Source: RGIG1959 sp045540655
GTDB taxonomy: Bacteria > Bacillota > Clostridia > Oscillospirales > Acutalibacteraceae
Length of the DNA stretch: 28,778 nucleotides
Assembly (NCBI GenBank): GCA_045540655.1
Contig: JAZQHP010000061.1
Span: forward strand, 1 to 28,778
Direction of reading: 5' to 3'
The position numbers were made by a program, and so were the translations under genes. Positions 13,869-19,597 of the stretch are shown here, piece after piece (within the stretch, counting starts at the first letter, position 1; the number at the start of each line of letters is the position of its first letter). The notes below the pieces were generated by a model. The model was given only the letters and a program-made list of their open reading frames with translations. It did not search any database and was not told the DNA's origin.

Positions 13869-15281
13869 TTATTTCTTCTTTTTGATTATTGTAACTTCGG
13901 TGCCATATGCCCCTGTGTCATCAATATTCACGCGATACCCTGCTTTAAGTAAGTCGGCAAACTGTTCATCAAGCTTTCGGCTGAAATGCGATGCGCTCTT
14001 TGGTAACAGGTTTTTATCCCCCGAAAAGCTGCTGCATATTTTCTTATACACAACCTCTGCTTTGCCGGAAAGTTTGCGTTTGCCTTCAGTCGAGAATGCG
14101 TCGTCGATAGCTTTCAACAATGGGGATGAGAGCTTAGTTGTGTTTAATTCCTCAACGTTATCGGCGTAGATTTGGCGAAAACGTTCCTCTGAAACGCCGA
14201 GCACCTCGGCAATTGCAATCATTTCTACAAAGGCATCTGTCATTCTCTGCAACCCTCCATGACGATCATCGAGAGATGCCATCGCCGACGAAAGTGTGTT
14301 AAAAACAGAACCAAGGATTTCTGGGAGTGCTTTTTTAAACTCCTCTCTAAGCTTTTCGCCGCGCTTTAGTTCAGACGGCTTAAGCTTTTGCAGTTTCAAC
14401 ACAAGCATACGCTCTAACAGATCTTCACGTCTCGGCACAAAATCTATGCCATTGAAGACGATTGTGTTATGGAACGTTGCGACAGAAAGCTCATTGTTCG
14501 TGTATAACGAACGTTTAGCGATCGCAGATCCCGTTATAGCGCCACAAAAAATATCCGATTCGTCGTCACTGATGTCGCTAAGGTTGTCAAAACAACACAG
14601 AAACGAATTATACAGCAACGCATACAAGTCATCCTTACGTGAGGGAATCGGTGTTACCTTAAAGGAGCAGGGATCAATGATATCGCGAATCATCGCCGAC
14701 ATCGTGCTTTTACCACTGCCTTTATCGGCTGAAATCAATAGCGCGTAATGGGAGCCTTTCGAGAAACACTGAACAAGCCAAGTCGTAAAGAGGATTAACA
14801 TATCGCCAGTCACGTTCACGAAAGGCTTCAACAATTCTAACGGCGATCGGTCGGTTTGAATTGGGGTTACCTGTGGCAAGCTAATCTTAGGAATAACAAA
14901 ACGTTTCTCACATGCAGAGACATACCATCCTTCGCTTGTAACCTTAACAGACTGGCGTGAGCTGTTTTGAAGATCATACTCGATGCCTGTCTCAAGGTTG
15001 CCAGCAATCCTGCGATATACATCAACCAACTGATACTCCTTGTAATGGGCAAGCATATATCGAAGCTGTTTTATCGCGGATTTTGGTTCAAGAACCTCCT
15101 TGCCGTCGGTTAGTTCAAAGGATTTTACATACAAAAAGCCTTTGAATGCTTCGGAATCGAGCGGGGTGAATGTACGTACGTCGTTTTTGTCAACATATTC
15201 AACGTAGTAAACTTCACGATCGTTTTTGTCGATAAAAAAATCAACATGTTCAACGGTGTCAATAAGTAATTGGGGTGTCAT
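13869..15281 (-). CDS. AAA+/SF3-like replication ATPase of the element
   Basis: A 470-residue protein with AGGAGG before its ATG. The N-terminal third (1-140) is not recognised. The ATPase core shows Walker A SADKGSGKS (184-192), Walker B SFLCCFDNLSD (D232), sensor-1 IVFNG (N277) and arginine residues in RREDLLERML (284-293). This resembles the helicase part of phage and satellite primase-helicases such as those of P4-like and SaPI-like elements. The C-terminal 100 residues include a probable winged helix (LSGKAEVVYKKICSSF, SASHFSRKLDEQFADLL). No primase or zinc motif is visible. It is likely the replication initiator-helicase of the element. Its promoter must lie in the divergent region 15282-15507. 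Confidence 0.75.
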   Translation of the reverse strand: MTPQLLIDTVEHVDFFIDKNDREVYYVEYVDKNDVRTFTPLDSEAFKGFLYVKSFELTDGKEVLEPKSAIKQLRYMLAHYKEYQLVDVYRRIAGNLETGIEYDLQNSSRQSVKVTSEGWYVSACEKRFVIPKISLPQVTPIQTDRSPLELLKPFVNVTGDMLILFTTWLVQCFSKGSHYALLISADKGSGKSTMSAMIRDIIDPCSFKVTPIPSRKDDLYALLYNSFLCCFDNLSDISDDESDIFCGAITGSAIAKRSLYTNNELSVATFHNTIVFNGIDFVPRREDLLERMLVLKLQKLKPSELKRGEKLREEFKKALPEILGSVFNTLSSAMASLDDRHGGLQRMTDAFVEMIAIAEVLGVSEERFRQIYADNVEELNTTKLSSPLLKAIDDAFSTEGKRKLSGKAEVVYKKICSSFSGDKNLLPKSASHFSRKLDEQFADLLKAGYRVNIDDTGAYGTEVTIIKKKK

Positions 15282-15312
15282 AGTAGCCTCCTGTTGTATA
15301 TAGATAATATAG

Positions 15313-15341
15313 TTGCAAAACCGATAAGAGAGCGTTATAAT
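15313..15341 (+). promoter_or_regulatory. Promoter for the winged-helix regulator
   Basis: TTGCAA (15313-15318), 17 bases, TATAAT (15336-15341). A second TATAAT (15379-15384) lacks a good -35. The region to 15507 is otherwise non-coding. Confidence 0.7.
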
Positions 15342-15481
15342 TTAAGCGCCACAACACAATCGATCTTGCGCTCCTTAGTATAATTTAAAAAACGCTCAAA
15401 AAAAATAAGCTTGTCATCTTGTAAGTTTAATCCGTGCGAAAAATCACGGTTACTACCGACCACTGCCTTGCCAAATGGCAA
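15330..15481. promoter_or_regulatory. Candidate operators in the divergent control region
   Basis: An inverted pair GAGCGTT (15330-15336) and AACGCTC (15391-15397) encloses both -10 elements. CCGTG/CACGG (15432-15449) and the palindrome TTGCCAAATGGCAA (15468-15481) lie nearer the regulator start. These are plausible binding sites for the divergently encoded regulator. Confidence 0.4.
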
Positions 15482-15507
15482 AATAAAAACGCCAAAGGAA
15501 TATTGTT

Positions 15508-16080
15508 ATGCCCAAAAAAGGTATCATCCAAAAGAATCGACAAACCCATTTACAGAGAGATCCCGACCTTGATGCTGTCTTTGCATGTCTAAATAGCTTG
15601 AAGCCAAACGGAGCAACCAAGAAAGAAATATGTAAAAGAACAGGTCTGTCGGAGAGCAAGGTGCGACGTCACTTAGAGTATCTTCAACAGAACAGGCAGT
15701 CATACGGCAACAAAGAGTATATCGTAAAAAGAGAAGGGTATGTCTATGAGGTTGTAGTATATGATCAAGACGGGTCTATCATAGATTACGGAGAATCGTT
15801 TAAGAAAACAGCGCTTGACGAACTAAAAGCTCACATAGGCGATGTCAATGCACTGACCGCAAAAGAGGCAATATTCGTTAATGACACAGTTATTCTGTTT
15901 CCGATGACAAAAAGAGCAAGAAAGCAAATCAAAACACTGCTATCTAAATTTTACGGTGCAGACATCAAAGATATCATCTCTGTTGATAGCGGGTTGTATT
16001 TGATCCTGTCAACCGACGATAAAGATCGCTTTAATAAAACAAAAGAAAGCTTAATCAAGCTATATAAAGAAAGCATATAG
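15508..16080 (+). CDS. Winged-helix regulator of the element
   Basis: A 190-residue protein with AAAGGAA before its ATG. It is the only plus-strand gene of the element, divergent from the replication operon, the classic position of a repressor or switch regulator. The N-terminus is basic. Residues about 25-65 form a winged helix (LDAVFACLNSLKPNGATKKE, CKRTGLSESKVRRHLEYLQQ). A mixed alpha/beta C-terminal domain at 115-188 (AIFVNDTVILFPMTKRARKQ, IKTLLSKFY, SVDSGLYLILST) has a strand-helix-strand-helix order reminiscent of the ArgR C-terminal oligomerisation and arginine-binding domain, but without a signature I can confirm. A role in controlling excision or replication is inference from position. 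Confidence 0.75.
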   Translation: MPKKGIIQKNRQTHLQRDPDLDAVFACLNSLKPNGATKKEICKRTGLSESKVRRHLEYLQQNRQSYGNKEYIVKREGYVYEVVVYDQDGSIIDYGESFKKTALDELKAHIGDVNALTAKEAIFVNDTVILFPMTKRARKQIKTLLSKFYGADIKDIISVDSGLYLILSTDDKDRFNKTKESLIKLYKESI

Positions 16081-16114
16081 TTTTAACGGAACATAGGCTT
16101 TTCCCATGTTTTGT

Positions 16115-16144
16115 ATGATCCCACATGTTGCCATGTGGGATCAT
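16115..16144. terminator. Bidirectional hairpin between convergent genes
   Basis: A perfect 13-bp stem ATGATCCCACATG and complement with loop TTGC, 34 bases after the regulator stop and 5 bases before the DUF1643 stop. The T-tracts are weak, so termination efficiency is uncertain. Confidence 0.7.
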
Positions 16145-16149
16145 TTGCT

Positions 16150-16689
16150 TCATTCATCTTCCTTTTCTTTGCAAAGGAATCTTTCAAGTATCCATTTGCC
16201 ACGTATACTGGGAGTGAGAGGGTGTAACCCTGTTCTTTCACCATCAGATATTACATAAAGCTTTTCTTTGTGAGCTTTGAGCAAATCTAAAACCTGAGCG
16301 GCTCTTTCTTCGATTCTTGCGTTGGTGGTTGATGCCTTGCCCCAAGCCAATATGACTGCTTTGCTTTTCTCGGCAGATTTGACGATATATGCATCGTTGT
16401 CAATATCGTTCAACTCATCTTCGCTTTCATCCTTAAAGCGGAGCTTCGGAGTAAGCTTAGAGTAAAGATTTAAAATCTCAACCCCACCATATTCACCAAG
16501 CTTTGCAACATTATTTACAACAAGAGCGGTAGTGGTATCGGTAACGATATTGTCTGACTGGCAAGGATTAAGCATGATAACCGTTATTGTCGGTTTATCT
16601 TTATCCCACACTCGTCTCCACGAATAGCGGTGTGTGCGGCTATCATTAAAAATTGCCTCGCATTTAATCGTGTTCTTTTCAGTAATCAC
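16150..16689 (-). CDS. DUF1643 family protein
   Basis: The protein has 179 residues from the GTG at 16689, which has TGGAGG 9 bases upstream and follows the preceding stop by 4 bases; an ATG at 16713 would overlap that gene by 20 bases. The family blocks are clear: RYSWRRVWDKDKPTITVIML, NPCQSDNIVTDTTTALVVNN, GGVEILNLYS, KAVILAWGKA and TGLHPLTPSIRGKWILERF. DUF1643 is common in phages and mobile elements; its function is not established, although its alpha/beta layout resembles nucleotide or base-handling enzymes. Cargo or an anti-defence role in the element is speculation. Confidence 0.85.
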   Translation of the reverse strand: MITEKNTIKCEAIFNDSRTHRYSWRRVWDKDKPTITVIMLNPCQSDNIVTDTTTALVVNNVAKLGEYGGVEILNLYSKLTPKLRFKDESEDELNDIDNDAYIVKSAEKSKAVILAWGKASTTNARIEERAAQVLDLLKAHKEKLYVISDGERTGLHPLTPSIRGKWILERFLCKEKEDE

Positions 16690-16693
16690 TGCT

Positions 16694-17050
16694 TCATACC
16701 TCCATGTTATCATTGATTGCTTTTAATATTTCGGGCGGTGCATCCGCTAACGACATAACGACCACCACTCCGTAATCACTGCTTAAAATATAGATCGCTG
16801 AACATATATCAGCCTTCCGGTCAACAAACTCCACAACATTTTGGGTGTAGTCAAAGAAAGCTTTTATTGCTTCTGCGTTTGTACCCAATGTCGCGTATAG
16901 TATGTAACCACCATCGTCCGTATCAATATTTCGGTTTGCGCCATATTCATAGGTCATTATACTTGCATAGTGATAGACCATTTCTTCGGCAACGATGCTC
17001 TCAAATGATATCTGTTGCATATCATCAATAGAGCCGATTTTGTAAATCAT
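16694..17050 (-). CDS. Uncharacterised 118-residue element protein
   Basis: The ATG is preceded by AGGAGATG. The protein is acidic and soluble: MIYKIGSIDDMQQISFESIV, AEEMVYHYASIMTYEYGA, DDGGYILYATLGTNAEAIKA, CSAIYILSSDYGVVVVMSLA. It ends 4 bases before the DUF1643 start, so the two are translationally linked. I do not recognise the family; the size and acidity would suit an inhibitor or accessory partner of DUF1643, but that is a guess. Confidence 0.65.
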   Translation of the reverse strand: MIYKIGSIDDMQQISFESIVAEEMVYHYASIMTYEYGANRNIDTDDGGYILYATLGTNAEAIKAFFDYTQNVVEFVDRKADICSAIYILSSDYGVVVVMSLADAPPEILKAINDNMEV

Positions 17051-17075
17051 TTCTTCACATCTCCTATATAAACAA

Positions 17076-17114
17076 TAACACCCGATAGCAGCATTAAACC
17101 GCTATCGGGTGTTA
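17076..17114 (-). terminator. Hairpin between small genes and the 118-aa gene
   Basis: A perfect 14-bp stem TAACACCCGATAGC and complement with an 11-base loop, 19 bases after the stop of the 58-aa gene. On the minus strand it is followed by TTGTTTATA. It probably ends or attenuates the upstream transcript. Confidence 0.7.
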
Positions 17115-17132
17115 TCCCAATATAATATTTGA

Positions 17133-17309
17133 TTATTTTTTCTTGTAATTCAGATCGCTATCTTTCCAAGCCAACCCTCTGCGATCGGCTTCTCTAACTT
17201 TACTTGCTCTTTCAGAAATACTTTCTCCAGGACGCATACGTTGTTTCAGTTCTCGAGTGAGCTGTCGATCGCTCATTTCGCTAGATGATTTTCGACCAAA
17301 TAATCCCAT
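17133..17309 (-). CDS. Small protein, 58 residues, tandem paralogue of its neighbour
   Basis: The sequence starts MGLFGRKSSSEMSDRQLTRE and ends LAWKDSDLNYKKK. The ATG follows AAAGGAGAATAATT, with the ribosome site inside the end of the preceding gene; the stop of that gene is 2 bases before this ATG. The protein is highly charged, with no membrane segment. It shares MG-hydrophobic-G at the N-terminus and MSD-x2-L-x3-L with the 75-residue protein immediately upstream, suggesting duplication. Small proteins of this style recur in conjugative and satellite elements; function unknown. Confidence 0.7.
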   Translation of the reverse strand: MGLFGRKSSSEMSDRQLTRELKQRMRPGESISERASKVREADRRGLAWKDSDLNYKKK

Positions 17310-17311
17310 AA

Positions 17312-17539
17312 TTATTCTCCTTTACGTCTTTTGTATTCGTCAGCCATAGCTCGGCATTCACCTGCGCTCTTCCAGTCAGACACTCCGTTCTTTGCTTTGT
17401 TTTGCAAAGATTTCTTTAATTCAGCATCAGACATAGATGAAGCTTTATGATAACCAGAGCCATAACCTGAATCGAATTTATCAACGCTACTATCAAAATT
17501 GTTTAAAAGCGCATTGACTATAAAACCTAAAATTCCCAT
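17312..17539 (-). CDS. Small protein, 75 residues, tandem paralogue
   Basis: It starts MGILGFIVNALLNNFDSSVD; the ATG follows AAAGGGGATATATT. After a short hydrophobic N-terminus (2-13) come a Gly/Ser/Tyr-rich linker (DSGYGSGYHKASS) and a helical charged module (SMSDAELKKSLQNKAKNGVS, CRAMADEYKRRKGE). The module resembles that of the 58-residue protein encoded just downstream. The hydrophobic start could attach it to the membrane. It lies 19 bases after the Mor-like gene. Function unknown. Confidence 0.7.
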   Translation of the reverse strand: MGILGFIVNALLNNFDSSVDKFDSGYGSGYHKASSMSDAELKKSLQNKAKNGVSDWKSAGECRAMADEYKRRKGE

Positions 17540-17558
17540 AATATATCCCCTTTACAAA

Positions 17559-17822
17559 TTAATCTTCTTCCAAGCTATCCTTTATCATTCGTCTAACCGT
17601 TTTCTCGGAATAGCCATATTTTTTAGCCAAATCTCGAATGTTTGTGCCATCAAACTCTTTGATAACACTTCTTTGAATGCGTTTGGCGTTGAAAAGGTGT
17701 ATAGGAAAGGTGATTTGCTGACCTTTATACATTTGATATATCCTAATAGCCGCATCCAATCCCAATATATTAGCGATCTCTTTATATGCATCATTAAAAA
17801 GATCAGCTTCGTTTTCAATCAT
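17559..17822 (-). CDS. Mor-like transcription activator
   Basis: The protein has 87 residues from the ATG at 17822. A longer reading to 17867 would begin between the -35 and -10 of the promoter at 17848-17877, so the shorter form is favoured. It resembles the Mor/C activator family (middle-operon activators of phage Mu): an acidic dimerisation part (DLFNDAYKEIANILGLDAAI), a linking strand (GQQITFPIHLF), and a C-terminal helix-turn-helix (FDGTNIRDLAKKYGYSEKTV, RRMIKDSLEE). First gene of the right-hand minus-strand operon of the element, next to the tRNA end. It could sense or hijack phage or element transcription. Confidence 0.75.
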   Translation of the reverse strand: MIENEADLFNDAYKEIANILGLDAAIRIYQMYKGQQITFPIHLFNAKRIQRSVIKEFDGTNIRDLAKKYGYSEKTVRRMIKDSLEED

Positions 17823-17847
17823 CGTGTTATCACTTCCTTTGTGACAT

Positions 17848-17877
17848 ATTTTACCATTATTCGACATTCTCTTTCAA
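17848..17877 (-). promoter_or_regulatory. Promoter of the Mor-like operon
   Basis: TTGAAA (17872-17877), 18 bases, TAAAAT (17848-17853) on the minus strand, 26 bases before the start at 17822. Confidence 0.65.
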
Positions 17878-17915
17878 ATCCCGCAGTCCTTGTGTTTGTC
17901 CTCGTAAAACGCAAA

Positions 17916-17951
17916 AAGGAACAACTACCTTAAACAGGATGGTTGTTCCTT
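17916..17951. terminator. Hairpin upstream of the Mor-like promoter
   Basis: 10-bp arms AAGGAACAAC (17916-17925) and GTTGTTCCTT (17942-17951) around a 16-base loop; on the minus strand the stem is followed by TTTGCG. It may insulate the operon from tRNA read-through. Confidence 0.5.
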
Positions 17952-17989
17952 AACAATTTTAAATATATTCTGTTACTCAAAATCTACCG

Positions 17990-18007
17990 AGCCGACAAAA
18001 AACCGAC
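17990..18007 (+). promoter_or_regulatory. Putative integrase arm-type sites, right end
   Basis: AGCCGAC (17990-17996) and AACCGAC (18001-18007) match the three heptamers near the left att site in sequence and orientation. Confidence 0.45.
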
Positions 18008-18068
18008 CAAAAACTTTGGCATAGATCGGTATACTTCGGTATGGTGTTTGGGGGATCGGGGTATGAAG

Positions 18069-18101
18069 AAAGGCTAGCTAATGCGAGATTAGCTAGCCTT
18101 T
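18069..18101 (-). terminator. Element-supplied terminator of tRNA-fMet
   Basis: A perfect 14-bp stem AAAGGCTAGCTAAT and complement with a 5-base loop, 4 bases after the tRNA CCA on the minus strand and followed by TTC. It lies inside the element and replaces the displaced host hairpin at 11515-11549. Confidence 0.85.
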
Positions 18102-18103
18102 TC

Positions 18104-18180
<77 letters not shown>

Positions 18181-18208
18181 ATATATGTAATTTGTTCGGT
18201 GTGGCATT

Positions 18209-18237
18209 ATTATAACCGAAGTGCGCCGAAAAATCAA
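18209..18237 (-). promoter_or_regulatory. Promoter of tRNA-fMet
   Basis: TTGATT (18232-18237), 17 bases, TATAAT (18209-18214) on the minus strand, about 29 bases before the tRNA 5' end. Confidence 0.75.
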
Positions 18238-18361
18238 GCCCTTTTTTTGAAAAAACACAAAAAAGAATCCAATCCCACCGATTTTACCGCATAACAAGCC
18301 CGCCATACTGAAAAAATTATGCTTTATATATAAATTCCTATATAAATCTACTGCCAAAATA

Positions 18362-18390
18362 TTGCAAAGCGCACAACGGTGTGATACAAT
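18362..18390 (+). promoter_or_regulatory. Promoter of the LuxE/LuxC operon
   Basis: TTGCAA (18362-18367), 17 bases, TACAAT (18385-18390). A leader of about 68 bases follows before the first ATG, which has GGAAAGGATGAGG upstream. I see no riboswitch in the leader. The AT-rich stretch 18238-18361 holds nothing else I can identify. Confidence 0.75.
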
Positions 18391-18464
18391 AAATTTGGAT
18401 TATTATTTTTTAGGCAAACTCGGCATTCCCGACACACTCCATTGATCGGAAAGGATGAGGCAAG

Positions 18465-19583
18465 ATGACCGCAAGAGAAAAATTGATCAAGCAAGTGGAC
18501 GCCTACAATCAGGCGGAATCGTCCGACATATTCATGGAGGCGATGCGCGATTGCATCAAGCACCACATGCAAAACAACGAGTTTTTCGCAAACTACATGA
18601 AGAATCGCGGCTTTGATCCCGACAGCCTTCAATCGGAAGAGGATCTGAAGCACATCCCGTTTATTCATGCCAATTTCTTCAAAAAATACGAGGTGCTCAG
18701 CGTCCCGCGCGAGGACATTGTGTTTTACGCGACCAGCTCAGGCACAAGCGGTCAAAAAAGCCAGATGTTTTTCGATCAGGACACGCAGGATTTCGGCAAC
18801 GCCATGATCGAAAACGAATTCCGCTATTTCGGCTTTCTGTCCGACGAGCCGACCAACTACCTTCTGTTTACCTATGAACCTGCGCAGGTGAGCAAAAACC
18901 TCGGCACCGCCCAAACCGATGTCGGCCTTCTCAGCTATGCGCCCGTGAACGACACGTTTTTTGCGCTGCGCTATAACGGACAAGGGCATGATTTCGACGT
19001 ATACGGCACCATTCAGGCGCTCGAGGAATACGAAAAGCAGGGCTTGCCCGTGCGTATCTTCGGCTTTCCCTCCTTCTTGTATTTCACGATTCGACAGATG
19101 AAGGAAACCGGTCATCGGTCGCTCAAGCTGAACGTGAAGTCCATGACCATGCTCGGCGGCGGCTGGAAGGGCTACGCCGACAAGCAGATTTCCAAAACGG
19201 AGCTGTACGCGATGGTAGAAGAGATGCTGGGCATCCCCGCTGAAAATTGCCGCGACGGCTACGGCTCGACCGAGCATTCGGTGCCGTATTTTGAATGTCC
19301 GCATCATCATTTCCACATTCCCGTATACAGCCGTATGCTGGTGCGCGATGTGGAAACGCTCGAGCCGCTCCCCTACGGCGAAGCGGGCTTTGCCAACTTC
19401 ATCACGCCGCACCTGCTCAGCGTACCGGCCGTGTCGGTGCTGATGGGCGACATGGCGGTCATGCATCCGGCCGAGGAATGCGGCTGCAGGATTCAGACAC
19501 CGTTCATGGAAATTATCGGACGCGCCGGCACAAGCAAAGGCAAAAGCTGCGCCATTACTGCCAGCGAGCTGTTGAAAAGATAA
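18465..19583 (+). CDS. luxE: LuxE-type acyl-protein synthetase
   Basis: A 372-residue enzyme of the LuxE family, which activates a carboxylic acid with ATP to acyl-AMP and moves the acyl group to its own cysteine before passing it to a LuxC reductase. Visible features: the ANL-type phosphate loop YATSSGTSGQKS (88-99), LGGGWKGYADKQIS (230-243), CRDGYGSTEHSVPYFECPHH (262-281), a GD motif at 328-329, and C362 near the C-terminus in KGKSCAITASELL, the place of the acyl-bearing Cys364 of Vibrio LuxE. Length matches the family. First gene of a seven-gene operon, 14 bases before its LuxC partner. No luciferase is encoded nearby, so light emission is not the purpose. Acyl substrate unknown. Confidence 0.92.
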   Translation: MTAREKLIKQVDAYNQAESSDIFMEAMRDCIKHHMQNNEFFANYMKNRGFDPDSLQSEEDLKHIPFIHANFFKKYEVLSVPREDIVFYATSSGTSGQKSQMFFDQDTQDFGNAMIENEFRYFGFLSDEPTNYLLFTYEPAQVSKNLGTAQTDVGLLSYAPVNDTFFALRYNGQGHDFDVYGTIQALEEYEKQGLPVRIFGFPSFLYFTIRQMKETGHRSLKLNVKSMTMLGGGWKGYADKQISKTELYAMVEEMLGIPAENCRDGYGSTEHSVPYFECPHHHFHIPVYSRMLVRDVETLEPLPYGEAGFANFITPHLLSVPAVSVLMGDMAVMHPAEECGCRIQTPFMEIIGRAGTSKGKSCAITASELLKR

Positions 19584-19597
19584 AGGAGGAACGCACC

